A stretch of 64,000 bases of DNA from NCBI RefSeq assembly GCF_011682145.1, contig NZ_WHJH01000011.1, positions 1 through 64,000 of the forward strand, in the 5' to 3' direction. Source of the DNA: Massilia mucilaginosa. Its GTDB lineage: Bacteria > Pseudomonadota > Gammaproteobacteria > Burkholderiales > Burkholderiaceae_D. The translations under genes and the position numbers were made by a program. Numbering within the stretch: the stretch's first letter is position 1; the number at the start of each line of letters is the position of its first letter. Of the stretch, positions 1 through 9,644 are shown in pieces. The notes under the pieces were generated by a model. The model searched no databases and was not told the DNA's origin. It was given only the letters and a program-made list of their open reading frames with translations.

Positions 1-79
1 AGGCACGAATCGTTTGCCCGGATTCGGCCTGCGCCTGCAGGCGCGCCGGCCAGAGTTCGTGCTTCGTTGGCTCTTGCAT
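1..79 (-). CDS. IS66-type accessory protein TnpA-like, N-terminal fragment
   Basis: Only the first 26 codons are inside the window. They begin ATG at 79, preceded by the ribosome-binding sequence CAGGAG with good spacing. The peptide starts MQEPTKHELWPARLQAQAES and continues SGQTIRA. The pattern 'K-x-x-L-W-x-x-R' followed by 'SGQ(S/T)' resembles the N-terminus of the short helix-turn-helix protein that precedes tnpB and tnpC in IS66 elements. The call rests on a very short stretch and on the adjacent IS-like terminus. Confidence 0.5.
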   Translation of the reverse strand, partial: MQEPTKHELWPARLQAQAESGQTIRA

Positions 80-161
80 GTTCGTGACTCCTGAGTTGAT
101 GGAGTACCGATTCTGGATGCCGAAAATTAGCAATGGAAGGTGGGGTAAATAGACCGCTTAC
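1..161 (-). mobile_element. End of a probable IS66-family insertion sequence (partial)
   Basis: Read on the minus strand from 161 downward, the sequence begins GTAAGCGGTCTATTTACCCC. A terminal GTAAGCG is typical of IS66-family ends (family knowledge, from memory). About 80 bases further in, a small reading frame starts on the same strand and resembles the first IS66 accessory protein. The element leaves the window at position 1, so its other end and target duplication cannot be seen. Its outer edge lies 17 bases before the first ATG of the histidine kinase. Confidence 0.6.
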
Positions 162-178
162 TCTCGACCAAGCGCGAC

Positions 179-2131
179 ATGACGCAGGCCAAGGCCGCGC
201 GCGACACCCTGCTGATCGAAGCGAAGTTCCGCGACCTGCTCGAATCGACCCCGGACAGCATCATCATGGCCAACCCGACCGGCACCATCGTGCTGGCCAA
301 CGCCCAGGCCGAGCGCCTGTTCGGCTACGAAAGGGGCGAACTGAACGGCAAGCTGATCGAAGTCCTGCTGCCGGCCCGCTTCCAGCACGGCCACGTGGGG
401 CACCGCTCGCGCTACTTCGAGCAGTCGCGCACGCGCACCATGGGTGCCGGGCTGGAGCTGTACGGCGTGCGCAAGGACGCGATCGAGTTCCCGGTCGAAA
501 TCAGTCTTTCGCCGATCAGCACGGATGCCGGGGCCTTCGTCATCAGCGCGATTCGCGATGTGGGCGAGCGCAAGAAGGCCGAACAGAAATTTCGCGGCCT
601 GCTCGAATCGGCGCCGGACGCGATCGTGATCGTCAACCGCGACGGCGAAATCGTGCTGGTCAATTCGCAGACCGAAAACCTGTTCGGCTATCCGCGCAGC
701 GAGCTGCTCGGCAAGAAAGTCGAGATCCTGATCCCGCAGCGCTTCGCCGGCCAGCATCCGCATTTCCGCACCAGCTTTTCGGCCGAGCCGCGCCCGCGCT
801 CGATGGGCGCCGGGCTGGAACTGTACGGCTTGCGCCGCGACGGCACCGAGTTTCCGGTCGAAATCAGTCTCTCGCCGCTGGAAACCGAGGACGGCGTGCT
901 GGTCTCGTCGGCGATTCGCGACATCACCGATCGCAAGCGCATCGAACGCGCCCTCAACGACAAGAAGGTCGAGCTCGAACGCGCCAACCAGGCCAAGGAT
1001 TTGTTCCTGACCAGCATGTCGCACGAGCTGCGTACCCCGCTCAACGCCATTCTCGGCTTCGCCCAGCTGCTGGCCAACGAATCGCTGCCGTCCACCGCCG
1101 TGCAAAAGCGCAGCTTCGTGCGTAATATCCTGACGGCCGGCGAGCACCTGCTGACCCTGATCAACGAAATCCTCGACCTCGCCAAGATCGAATCGGGCAC
1201 CCTGAGCGTGTCGCTCGAAGCGGTGATGCTGTCCGGCGTGCTGGACGAAGTGCAGGCCATGGTGGGCGACAGCGCCACCCAGCGCGGCATCCGCATGGTG
1301 TTCCCCAGGCCCGAGCCGCTGACGGTGGTGGCCGACCACACGCGCCTCAAGCAGATCATGCTGAACCTGCTGTCGAACGCCATCAAGTACAACCGCGAGC
1401 AGGGCGTGGTGGTGGTCAACGTCAACCTGATCGGCCCGGCGCGGGTGCGCATGTCGGTGCAGGATACCGGCAAGGGCTTGCGTCCCGACCAGCTCAGCGC
1501 CCTGTTCCAGCCGTTCAACCGGCTCGGCCAGGAAGGCGGCAGCGAAGAAGGCACCGGCATCGGGCTGGTGGTGACCAAGCGCCTGGTCGAGCTGATGGGC
1601 GGCACCATGGGAGTGTCGAGCACGGCCGGTATCGGCAGCGTGTTCTGGATCGAGCTGGAACTGAGCGGCAATGCCCCTATGGTGCAGGGCGTGGCCGCCG
1701 CGCCCGCGCCGCGCGCCCTGCCGGCCGTGGCCGAGGGCGACCCGTCGGTGTCGACCCTGCTGTACGTGGAAGACAATCCGGCCAACCTGATGCTGGTCGA
1801 AGAAATCGTCGGCTTCCGGCCCGACCTGGCGCTGATTTCCGCGCCCAGCGCCGAGCTTGGCATTGCACTGGCGCAGAGTTACCTGCCGCACGTGATCCTG
1901 ATGGACATCAACCTGCCCGGCATGGATGGGTACGAAGCGCAGCGCCTGCTGCGCAACGACCCGCGCACGGCGCACATTCCGGTCATTGCGCTCAGCGCGA
2001 ATGCGATGGAGCGCGACGTCAAGCGCAGCATTGCCGCCGGTTTTTTTGCGTACCTGACCAAGCCGATCGATATCGACGCCTTCACGGCGGCGGTGGACCG
2101 GGCGCTGGCGCCTGCGGCCGCGCCCGATTAG
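179..2131 (+). CDS. Hybrid sensor histidine kinase, PAS-PAS-HisKA-HATPase-REC, probably 5'-truncated
   Basis: A 650-residue soluble hybrid kinase with no membrane segment. Two near-identical PAS domains (about 15-130 and 135-255) each end in the linker 'AIRD..(E/D)RK'. The dimerisation domain carries the H-box SHELRTP with phospho-acceptor His282. The ATPase domain shows the N-box around Asn400, DTGKGL (429-434) and GTGIGL (458-463). A C-terminal receiver (about 526-645) has Asp531-Asn532 acidic-pocket residues, phospho-acceptor Asp576 and Lys628. The ATG at 179 is the first in-frame start after a stop at 146. However, the residues just before and after it ([10 protein letters not shown]) look like the tail of a further PAS domain, and the IS end lies 17 bases upstream. 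An N-terminal sensory portion has probably been lost; the signal is unknown. Confidence 0.88.
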   Translation: MTQAKAARDTLLIEAKFRDLLESTPDSIIMANPTGTIVLANAQAERLFGYERGELNGKLIEVLLPARFQHGHVGHRSRYFEQSRTRTMGAGLELYGVRKDAIEFPVEISLSPISTDAGAFVISAIRDVGERKKAEQKFRGLLESAPDAIVIVNRDGEIVLVNSQTENLFGYPRSELLGKKVEILIPQRFAGQHPHFRTSFSAEPRPRSMGAGLELYGLRRDGTEFPVEISLSPLETEDGVLVSSAIRDITDRKRIERALNDKKVELERANQAKDLFLTSMSHELRTPLNAILGFAQLLANESLPSTAVQKRSFVRNILTAGEHLLTLINEILDLAKIESGTLSVSLEAVMLSGVLDEVQAMVGDSATQRGIRMVFPRPEPLTVVADHTRLKQIMLNLLSNAIKYNREQGVVVVNVNLIGPARVRMSVQDTGKGLRPDQLSALFQPFNRLGQEGGSEEGTGIGLVVTKRLVELMGGTMGVSSTAGIGSVFWIELELSGNAPMVQGVAAAPAPRALPAVAEGDPSVSTLLYVEDNPANLMLVEEIVGFRPDLALISAPSAELGIALAQSYLPHVILMDINLPGMDGYEAQRLLRNDPRTAHIPVIALSANAMERDVKRSIAAGFFAYLTKPIDIDAFTAAVDRALAPAAAPD

Positions 2132-2215
2132 GCGCGTGGTTTTACGGCACAGCTGTTGCGGCGGATGCGATTCATTGTTAATTTCAACGCGCTGTTAACC
2201 CTGATCGGAGAGAGA

Positions 2216-2647
2216 ATGAAAACGCTGTCTCAGCTTGTTTGCATCGGCACGCTGGCGCTGGCGACCGGCTGCGTCCACAGTCCCGCCACCGGCGACAGCA
2301 CCTACCAGGGGCTCGGCGGCCAGGGCGGAATCAAGAAGATCGTGGACACCTTCGTGCCGATCATCATGGCGGACGCGCGCATCAAGGAATCGTTCAAGGA
2401 TACCGACCTGAAGAACCTGTCGATGCGGCTGGAAGAGCAGTTTTGCGCATTGTCCGGCGGCCCGTGCAAGTACAAGGGCAAGGACATGAAAGATATTCAC
2501 GACGGCTTGAACATCACCAACGCCCAGTTCAACGCCCTGGCCGAGGATTTGCAGGCGGCCATGGACAAGCATGGCGTGGCGCCGGCGGTGCAGAACAAGC
2601 TGGTGGCCAAGCTGGCGCCGATGCAGAAGGATATTGTGACGAAGTAG
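2216..2647 (+). CDS. Group I truncated haemoglobin, lipoprotein form
   Basis: A 143-residue protein with lipoprotein signal MKTLSQLVCIGTLALATGC (lipobox LATGC, Cys19), so the globin is probably anchored in the periplasm. The core shows the family pattern: a helix with DTFVPIIMADARI, the GGPCKYKGKDM loop, and the proximal haem ligand His95 in DIHDGLNIT. ATG 2216 is chosen because it follows CGGAGAGA and begins the signal peptide; the frame opens 20 codons earlier without a better site. It may handle oxygen or nitric oxide (inference). A strong hairpin follows the stop. The convergent neighbour is an anti-sigma factor. Confidence 0.88.
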   Translation: MKTLSQLVCIGTLALATGCVHSPATGDSTYQGLGGQGGIKKIVDTFVPIIMADARIKESFKDTDLKNLSMRLEEQFCALSGGPCKYKGKDMKDIHDGLNITNAQFNALAEDLQAAMDKHGVAPAVQNKLVAKLAPMQKDIVTK

Positions 2648-2664
2648 CGCGCCGCCGGCAGCAT

Positions 2665-2695
2665 CCGTCGTTTCCGGCAATGCCAGAAACGACGG
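2665..2695. terminator. Hairpin between convergent genes (REP-like)
   Basis: The 14-base arm CCGTCGTTTCCGGC (2665-2678) pairs with GCCAGAAACGACGG (2682-2695), with one G-U-type mismatch and a 3-base loop. No T-run follows on the plus strand. It lies between the stop codons of the haemoglobin and anti-sigma genes, so it could stop transcription from both sides. Its centre, CCGGCAATGCC, resembles the hairpin at 5117-5133, suggesting a dispersed repeat family. Confidence 0.6.
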
Positions 2696-2703
2696 CGCCA
2701 ACG

Positions 2704-3408
2704 TTACAACCTTACCCAGTTACCCTTGTACACAATCGGCCCGGTCGGTCCATTCGGGTCCGGCGAGCCGCCCTTCGGCTCCAGGGTCACCGCCAGCACC
2801 GCGATATCGTCGCTGATCGCATTTTCCGTCAACGTAAACCGGCCCTTGTTGTCAGCCAAAACCCCCAGCGAACGCGGTTTGCCCGACTTCGGCACCGCCC
2901 ACAGATGCAGGCTCTTGTCGGCCGCAAGCTGGTCGCCGCCCACCACCCGCGCTTCGAGTGCGTGGTGCTTGCGGTCGGCGGTCAGCACCATGGCGGTCTG
3001 CGCCTTGTCGTCGCTCAGGGTCGCCACGTACGAAATGACCGGCGCATCGACCGGACGGTTGGTTAACACGACCACCAGCAGCAAGGCCGCCATGGTGGTC
3101 GACACCATGCCCAGGCTGCGCCAGAACGCCAGGTTCTCGTTCAGCCAGAAGCGCCAGCCGCCCGCCTTCCCGGCCTTGAGATCGAGACGCCGTTCGATTC
3201 CGGTCCACACGCTTTTCGGCGGCTTCACGTCACCGGCAAACTCGGCCATGGGCGCCAGGCGCTGCTGCCATTCGGCGGTGATGTTGCGCAAGTCGGCGTC
3301 CTGGTGCATCCAGCCTTCGAAACGGCGCCGCGCGCCGCCCCTGAGCGTGCCCAGCACGTATTCCGCCGCCAGTTTCTGGCGCAGCACGATGTTATGTCGG
3401 ATGTTCAT
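2704..3408 (-). CDS. Membrane-bound anti-sigma factor (RskA-like)
   Basis: A 234-residue protein with a cytoplasmic N-terminal domain (about 1-90, beginning MNIRHNIVLRQKLAAEYVLG as in zinc-less anti-sigma domains), one membrane segment (about 98-116) and a periplasmic C-terminal domain matching the anti-sigma-K RskA type (LHLWAVPKSGKPRSLGVL, then LAVTLEPKGGSP). It should hold the partner sigma factor inactive until a periplasmic signal triggers release or proteolysis. Its start overlaps the sigma gene stop by four bases (ATGA), so the two are translationally coupled. The signal cannot be read from sequence. Confidence 0.87.
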   Translation of the reverse strand: MNIRHNIVLRQKLAAEYVLGTLRGGARRRFEGWMHQDADLRNITAEWQQRLAPMAEFAGDVKPPKSVWTGIERRLDLKAGKAGGWRFWLNENLAFWRSLGMVSTTMAALLLVVVLTNRPVDAPVISYVATLSDDKAQTAMVLTADRKHHALEARVVGGDQLAADKSLHLWAVPKSGKPRSLGVLADNKGRFTLTENAISDDIAVLAVTLEPKGGSPDPNGPTGPIVYKGNWVRL

Positions 3409-3995
3409 GTTTGCTCCCGTTTCGCGAGGCAGGTGCGCAGTTTTTCAAGACTGCGCCTGATCCAGGTTTTCACGGTTCCGACTGGTAGCTTCATCTGCTC
3501 GGCCACTTCGCTGTGCGACAGGTCGTGGTAATAGGCCAGCGCGACAACCTGGCGATGCATGCCTTCGAGCGCGGACATGCACCACGCCAGCGCTTTCGCA
3601 TCGCCACTCATCTGCAACGCTTCGATCGGCGTCGCCTGCGGATCCTGTAGAGCATTCATGACTTCACTATCAAACTGTTCCGCATCTATTTCAACCGGGA
3701 CGTCGCTGCGCCGGAGGTGGTCGAAAGCCTTGTTCCGGACAATGGTCGCCATCCAGGTCATCGGCGCTGCAAGATGGCTCTGGTAGTTCGCGGCATTGTT
3801 CCAGATCGCGACATAGCTCTCTTGCAAAACCTCTTCAGCGAGCTCGCGCTTGTGCAATATACGCAGCGCGAAGCCAAACAGTTTCGGCGAAGTTGCATCG
3901 TAGAGGGAACGGAAGGCGCCGCCATCGCGTTTGCCGGCTGCCAGAAGCCAGATGCGTAGTTGCTGCGGGTCGAGCGGATTGACGTCGGTGGACAC
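3405..3995 (-). CDS. ECF sigma factor (SigK/ECF19-like)
   Basis: A 196-residue extracytoplasmic-function sigma factor. Region 2 (about 22-95) contains ELAEEVLQESYVAIWNNA and the promoter-opening segment MTWMATIVRNKAFDHLRR. Region 4 (about 135-190) ends in the helix-turn-helix LSHSEVAEQMKLPVGTVKTW. Translation starts at GTG 3995, with AAGG about seven bases upstream; no in-frame ATG precedes region 2. It is cotranscribed with its anti-sigma factor and divergent from the DUF3034 gene, which shares the control region 3996-4203. That gene, the haemoglobin and its own operon are natural target candidates (inference). Confidence 0.92.
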   Translation of the reverse strand: MSTDVNPLDPQQLRIWLLAAGKRDGGAFRSLYDATSPKLFGFALRILHKRELAEEVLQESYVAIWNNAANYQSHLAAPMTWMATIVRNKAFDHLRRSDVPVEIDAEQFDSEVMNALQDPQATPIEALQMSGDAKALAWCMSALEGMHRQVVALAYYHDLSHSEVAEQMKLPVGTVKTWIRRSLEKLRTCLAKREQT

Positions 3996-4203
3996 TGAGC
4001 GCCTTGAAAGTGGGGTCGGGTGGCCGCGGCGTGGCGCGGAGTGCTCGGTGAGGTTATCCCAAAGCCATACCGGAATACAACAAACTTATTTGCAAAATAC
4101 AGCAAAATAGTTGAATCCAATCGGGCGCCGTTTGCGTACGCAGTATTGTAAAGACGGCTAACTTTGGTTCGTGCAGCACTTATCACCCTAACGAGGAGAG
4201 AAT
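3996..4203. promoter_or_regulatory. Divergent control region; candidate ECF promoter toward DUF3034 gene
   Basis: A 208-base region, markedly more AT-rich than its flanks, between the divergent sigma-factor and DUF3034 genes. On the plus strand TGAATCC (4112-4118) and CGTACG (4135-4140) are separated by 16 bases, a layout compatible with an ECF-type -35/-10 pair. This is an inference from spacing only. GAGGAGAG at 4191-4198 is a strong ribosome-binding site for the downstream ATG at 4204. Confidence 0.3.
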
Positions 4204-5094
4204 ATGCAGATCATGCGCGTGGGTGGCTTGTTCTTGGCGGCAAGTTTGACAGCCGGCACGGCGTACGCACAGGGCCGGCCCGACTTGGGCAAGCTGACCG
4301 CGACCGGCGGCGTGAGCCAGCTCGAAGGCGCGGGCGGCGGCGGCCTGACGCCGTGGGCCTTGATCACCGGCTACGGCAGCCGCGACAGCTGGGGCGCGAA
4401 CGCGCACTACACCGGCGTGCGCACCCAGGATTACACCCTCGACACGGCCGGGGTGGCGCTCGGGCTGGCCGATCGGATCGAACTGTCGCTGGCGCGGCAG
4501 CACTTCAAGGGCAGCCTGGCGCCGCTGAACCAGCTCAGCATCAAGCAGGATATCCTGGGCGTGAAGGTGAAACTGGCGGGCGACGCCGTGTACGGGCAGG
4601 ACAGCCTCACCCCGCAGATCGCCGTCGGCGCAATGTATAAACGCAACAAGGGCGTGGGCGGGCTGGGGGCGCTGGGCGTGACCAATGTGACGCAGCTGGG
4701 CGCGAAGGATGACAGCGGGACCGATGTGTACGTGGCCGCGACCAAGCTGCTGTTGCAGCAGAGTCTGCTGCTGAACGGCACCGTGCGCGCGACCAGGGCC
4801 AATCAGATGGGCTTGCTGGGGTTTGGCGGCGACAAGGGCGATTCGTACAAGGCGATGCTGGAAGTGTCGGCCGCGTACATGATCGACCGCCAGCTGGTGG
4901 CCGGCGTGGAATACCGCCGCAAGCCGCACAATCTGGGGGTGGACAATGAAAAGGCGTATTACGATGTGTTCGTGGCCTGGTTCCCGAGCAAACATGTGTC
5001 GGTGACGGCGGCCTACGCGGTGCTGGGGGATATTACGGTGTTCAACCCGACGCGCCAGCGCGGCGCGTATCTGTCGGTGCAGACGGGGTTTTGA
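4204..5094 (+). CDS. DUF3034 family exported protein, probable outer-membrane beta-barrel
   Basis: A 296-residue protein with a signal peptide ending in TAYAQG (cleavage after about residue 22). The rest is rich in alternating hydrophobic/polar strands with Gly-rich turns (GAGGGGLTPWALITGYGS, then DRIELSLARQ) and ends in YLSVQTGF with a C-terminal Phe, as in outer-membrane barrels. This pattern is that of DUF3034 proteins, whose function is not established. It starts at ATG 4204 after GAGGAGAGA and is divergent from the ECF sigma gene, suggesting sigma-dependent control (inference). Confidence 0.8.
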   Translation: MQIMRVGGLFLAASLTAGTAYAQGRPDLGKLTATGGVSQLEGAGGGGLTPWALITGYGSRDSWGANAHYTGVRTQDYTLDTAGVALGLADRIELSLARQHFKGSLAPLNQLSIKQDILGVKVKLAGDAVYGQDSLTPQIAVGAMYKRNKGVGGLGALGVTNVTQLGAKDDSGTDVYVAATKLLLQQSLLLNGTVRATRANQMGLLGFGGDKGDSYKAMLEVSAAYMIDRQLVAGVEYRRKPHNLGVDNEKAYYDVFVAWFPSKHVSVTAAYAVLGDITVFNPTRQRGAYLSVQTGF

Positions 5095-5102
5095 ACGCTA
5101 CC

Positions 5103-5158
5103 CACCGAACCGACTTCCCGGCATTGCCGGAACCGACTTCCCGCGGAGGCGGGAACGA
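5103..5158. repeat. Paired REP-like hairpins between convergent genes
   Basis: Two adjacent hairpins lie between the DUF3034 stop and the TlpA-like stop. TTCCCGGC..GCCGGAA (about 5115-5132) has a one-base bulge. TTCCCGC-GGAG-GCGGGAA (5138-5155) is a perfect 7-bp stem. The second matches the core of the larger repeats at 35960-36046 and 62344-62433. They probably act as a bidirectional terminator as well as being members of a dispersed repeat family. Confidence 0.6.
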
Positions 5159-5163
5159 CGAAA

Positions 5164-5685
5164 TCAGCCCGCGATCGTCTTTTCCAGCAACTTATGCAAG
5201 GCCGGGAAATCCGGTTCCCCCACATAGCGCTTGATGATCTTGCCATCCTTGTCGATCAAAAACGTGGTCGGCGTCAAGGTCACATCCCCGAACGCCTTGG
5301 CAATATCCCCGCCGCTATCGAGCGCCACGGTGAACGGCAAACGGTTGGTCTCGGCATAATTGACCACGTAATTCGGCGCGTCGTACTTCATCGCCACGGC
5401 CACGAATTCCATGCCCTGGCCCTTGAACTTGTTGTACGTATCGACCATCTGCGGCATTTCCTTGACGCAGGTTACGCACGAGGTTGCCCAAAAATTGACC
5501 ATGACCACCTTGCCGCGCAAGCTTTGCGAGCTGATCTTCTGGCCTTTGATGTCGATGAAGGTCACGTCCGGCGCGGGCGTGCTGCGCGCCAGCGAGGAAT
5601 AGCCGATGGCGGCAATGGCCACCACCGCCGCGCCGATAAGCGCCGGTTTGAGCCAGGAAGTACGGGGCGGAGTCTGGGTGGACAT
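5164..5685 (-). CDS. TlpA-like membrane-anchored thioredoxin
   Basis: A 173-residue protein with one N-terminal membrane anchor (about 12-32) and a periplasmic thioredoxin fold. The active site is WATSCVTC (Cys70, Cys73) within VVMVNFWATSC, and the cis-Pro loop is LTPTTFLID. TlpA/ResA-type proteins reduce disulfides outside the cytoplasmic membrane, often for cytochrome maturation or copper delivery; the substrate here is unknown. ATG 5685 fits the family length. An ATG 11 codons upstream (5718) is in frame and cannot be excluded, as neither start has a good Shine-Dalgarno. A BON-lipoprotein gene lies 100 bases upstream in the same direction. Confidence 0.85.
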   Translation of the reverse strand: MSTQTPPRTSWLKPALIGAAVVAIAAIGYSSLARSTPAPDVTFIDIKGQKISSQSLRGKVVMVNFWATSCVTCVKEMPQMVDTYNKFKGQGMEFVAVAMKYDAPNYVVNYAETNRLPFTVALDSGGDIAKAFGDVTLTPTTFLIDKDGKIIKRYVGEPDFPALHKLLEKTIAG

Positions 5686-5785
5686 GACGGTGGACACGGG
5701 AATGGAACAGAAAGTCATTATAGCCGCGCTGCAAAAACGCTGCCCGCGCGGCCATCCACAGGGGGCTGGACGCCCGCGCGTTGAA

Positions 5786-7022
<1,237 letters not shown>

Positions 7023-7081
7023 TTATAGTGCAGCAGCCCGCGAACCCGGAGAAGTACGATGAAATTTGCTCCGGTACGCTC

Positions 7082-7441
7082 TTACAACTGGATGGCGTTG
7101 CGCAGCCATTCCATGCGTTCGCCGTCGATGGCGATGACGTCGAAGCGGCACGGCGGCACCTGCGCAAAGCGCAGCAGGTAGGTCTGGGCCGCGCGCACCA
7201 TGCGGCCAATCTTGGCGGGGGTGATGCTGGCGGCCGCGCCGCCGTGGCTGCTGCTTGCGCGCTGGCGTACTTCGACGAACACCAGTTCCTCGCCGTGGCG
7301 CAAAATCAGGTCGATTTCGCCGCCCCGGCAGCGGTAATTCGCTTCCACCAGGCGCAAGCCCTGGCTTGTCAGATAGTCGAGCGCTTTCTGTTCCCACTGC
7401 TGGCCCTGGCGCTGCTTGCCGCTCAGCCGGGCCGGCCACAT
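7082..7441 (-). CDS. yraN: YraN family (UPF0102) endonuclease-like protein
   Basis: A 119-residue small protein of the UPF0102 family, with a PD-(D/E)XK-like nuclease core: GQQWEQKALDYL, ANYRCRGGEIDLIL, then EELVFVEVRQR. The Glu/Asp of GEIDLI and the E-x-R/K of VEVRQR are the expected metal and catalytic positions. ATG 7441 gives the family length. The open frame continues upstream only by overlapping the antisense/other frame of lpoA. Only one base separates it from the lpoA stop, so it is probably cotranscribed with lpoA and followed by gmhA. Confidence 0.87.
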   Translation of the reverse strand: MWPARLSGKQRQGQQWEQKALDYLTSQGLRLVEANYRCRGGEIDLILRHGEELVFVEVRQRASSSHGGAAASITPAKIGRMVRAAQTYLLRFAQVPPCRFDVIAIDGERMEWLRNAIQL

Positions 7442-7442
7442 C

Positions 7443-8720
7443 TTACTGCCCGCCGCCCGACGGCTTGAAGCTGCCGCCCTGGTAGACCGCGGTCGGCTGG
7501 ACCCGCTCGAAGCGCGCCGGACCATCGCCGAAGCTGACCGACAGCCGTCCCGTCACGCCGTCCATGGTGAACGGCGCGCCCGGATGCAGGGTGATCTCGC
7601 GCGCCACGCGAAACGCATCGATGCCGAGCGCGTACAGGCGGTCGAGGTCGAGCGTGCGGCGGCTGGCGTTCCAGCGCGGATACACCATCACGGCAGGATG
7701 GTCGGGCTGGACTTCCCACGGCAGGTCGAGCAGGCGCACGCCGTCGAGTTCGGCCAGGGCCTTGCCCGGTTCGGTGCCCGGATTGACCGACGAGGTGCCG
7801 TAGGCCGGCACACTGGTGCCGAGCGAGGCGCGTACCTGGCGCAGCTGGTCGGCGTCGAGCGCGGTAAACAGCAGGGTCGGCTGTTCGGCATCGACCCGGT
7901 TTCTCAGCTGCGAGATGCCCGATTCGCTCAGGTAACCGTTGGAGGCGGCCAGTTCCACCGTCTGCGACTCGTTGCCCAGCTGCTTCCACTGGGCTGCGAA
8001 GGCATTGGCGATGCGGCGCTGCCAGGCGTTGGCGCCGGACACCACCAGTGCGCGCGCACCCGGATGCTCGCTCGCGGCCCACTGGGCCACCTGGCGCGCT
8101 TCGTCTTCGATCGACAGGCCCATCACCAGCAGATTGTGCGGCAGCGCGCCGCCGGTGCCGCGACCTTCCGGATGGTTCAGGGCGATGGTCGGCTTGCTGA
8201 CGGCCACGCCGGCGCCGGCGATCGCGCTTACCGCCGAGCGTGCCAATGGGCCGACCACGATATCGTTCTCCGTCAGCGCGGTGGCATAGGCGGCCAGCAC
8301 GTCTTGCGGGCTGTCACCGGTTTCGATCAGCTTGACTTCGAAGCCGGTGCGGTCGCGCTCGTAAGCGGCCATGAAACCGGCGCGCAGCGCGCCAGCCGGT
8401 GGGCCGAGCGCATCGGAACGCGTGGGCAGCAGCAGGCCGATGCGGGTGGCGGGTTTGCTGTCAACGGCCAGGTCGGCCGCGCGCGGATTTCCGCTGGGAA
8501 CGCTGGCGCCGGGCGGCGCGTCGACCGGCATGGTCTCGACCTCGGCTTCCGGGATGACCGGTGCGATGATTTCCGGCGCACGCGGCGGGACCGGTGCGAC
8601 GCTTGTGTTTGGCTCGATAGGCGCGCACAATCCCCCCGGCCTGTCGCAGGGCGTGCTGCAGGCACTCAACATCGTGAGCGCACTAACGGCGAACAGGCCC
8701 TTCAGACTTTTAATCAGCAT
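7443..8720 (-). CDS. lpoA: LpoA/LppC-type activator of penicillin-binding protein, lipoprotein
   Basis: A 425-residue outer-membrane lipoprotein (signal MLIKSLKGLFAVSALTMLSAC, Cys21) with a proline-rich linker (about 35-85). It ends in a periplasmic-binding-protein fold of the LppC type: RIGLLLPTRSDALGPPAGAL, NDIVVGPLARSAVSAI, ALVVSGANAWQRRIANAF and PAYGTSSVNPGTEPGKALAELDGVRLLDLPW (in separate segments). LpoA proteins stimulate PBP1a from the outer membrane. Enterobacterial LpoA also has an N-terminal TPR domain, which is absent here, as in many betaproteobacteria. The divergent rsmI starts 12 bases away, so the promoters of each lie inside the other's coding sequence. Confidence 0.87.
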   Translation of the reverse strand: MLIKSLKGLFAVSALTMLSACSTPCDRPGGLCAPIEPNTSVAPVPPRAPEIIAPVIPEAEVETMPVDAPPGASVPSGNPRAADLAVDSKPATRIGLLLPTRSDALGPPAGALRAGFMAAYERDRTGFEVKLIETGDSPQDVLAAYATALTENDIVVGPLARSAVSAIAGAGVAVSKPTIALNHPEGRGTGGALPHNLLVMGLSIEDEARQVAQWAASEHPGARALVVSGANAWQRRIANAFAAQWKQLGNESQTVELAASNGYLSESGISQLRNRVDAEQPTLLFTALDADQLRQVRASLGTSVPAYGTSSVNPGTEPGKALAELDGVRLLDLPWEVQPDHPAVMVYPRWNASRRTLDLDRLYALGIDAFRVAREITLHPGAPFTMDGVTGRLSVSFGDGPARFERVQPTAVYQGGSFKPSGGGQ

Positions 8721-8732
8721 TACCACTCCCAA

Positions 8733-9644
8733 ATGACAGAATTCCAGACCAGTCCGATCGCCCAGCTTCCCGTCATTGGCGAGGCCGTGCATCAGTCCTA
8801 TCCTACAGCAACCCTGTATATCGTGGCTACTCCCATCGGCAACGTCACCGACATCACCGTGCGCGCCTTGCACGTGCTGTCGCTGGTCGACGCGGTCGCT
8901 TGCGAAGACACGCGCAACACCGGCAATCTGCTGACCCGCTTCGGCCTGTCGCGCCCGATGATCGCCGCGCACCAGCACAACGAACGCGAAGTGGCCGACA
9001 AGCTGATCGCGCGCCTGCAGGCCGGCGAGCGCATCGCGCTGGTGTCGGATGCCGGCACGCCGGGCGTCTCCGACCCGGGCGCGCGCATTGTCGACGCTGT
9101 GCGCGCCGCCGGCCTGCGCGTGGTGCCGGTGCCGGGTGCTTCGGCGGCGGTGACGGCGCTCTCGGCCAGCGGGCTGGTCAACGACCAGTTCTATTTCGTG
9201 GGCTTCCTGCCGGCCAAGGCCAAGCAGCGCGAAACCGCCCTGCAAAAACTGCTGACGGTCGGCGCGACCATGGTGTTCTATGAAGCGCCGCACCGCATTC
9301 TCGATTGCGTGGAAGCGCTGGCCGGCGTGTTCGAGCCGGCGCGCCAGGTCGTGTTCGCGCGCGAGCTGACCAAGCTGTTCGAAGAAATCCATCGTTGCCC
9401 CTTGTCCGAGGCGCTGGCCTGGGTCAAGGCCGATGCGCACCGCGAAAAGGGCGAGTACGTGGTGCTGCTCGAAGGCGCGCAGGCCGAGGGCGATGCGGAG
9501 GAAGCCGAGGCCGAGCGCATCCTCAATATCTTGCTGGCCGAGTGTTCGGTCAAGCAGGCCGCCAACCTGACCGCGCAAATTACCGGGCGCAAGAAGAATG
9601 CCCTGTACGACCGCGCGCTCGAAATCAAGGGCCAGCAGGACTGA
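8733..9644 (+). CDS. rsmI: 16S rRNA (cytidine-1402 2'-O)-methyltransferase RsmI
   Basis: A 303-residue tetrapyrrole-methylase-fold enzyme that methylates the ribose of C1402 in 16S rRNA using S-adenosylmethionine. Recognisable family blocks are LYIVATPIGNVTDITVRAL, CEDTRNTGNLL, VSDAGTPGVSDPGARIVDAV, PVPGASAAVTALSASGL and FYEAPHRI. The C-terminal extension (about 240-303, QAANLTAQITGRKKNALY) is usual in the family. ATG 8733 is the first start after the divergent lpoA start. The pairing lpoA / rsmI divergent is common to proteobacteria. Confidence 0.95.
   Translation: MTEFQTSPIAQLPVIGEAVHQSYPTATLYIVATPIGNVTDITVRALHVLSLVDAVACEDTRNTGNLLTRFGLSRPMIAAHQHNEREVADKLIARLQAGERIALVSDAGTPGVSDPGARIVDAVRAAGLRVVPVPGASAAVTALSASGLVNDQFYFVGFLPAKAKQRETALQKLLTVGATMVFYEAPHRILDCVEALAGVFEPARQVVFARELTKLFEEIHRCPLSEALAWVKADAHREKGEYVVLLEGAQAEGDAEEAEAERILNILLAECSVKQAANLTAQITGRKKNALYDRALEIKGQQD

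Noticed and set aside
158-1975. 605-codon open frame on the minus strand opposite the histidine kinase
   Set aside because: It is a high-GC shadow: low-complexity His/Gln/Arg/Ala composition and no motifs, whereas the plus strand encodes a complete PAS-kinase-receiver protein.
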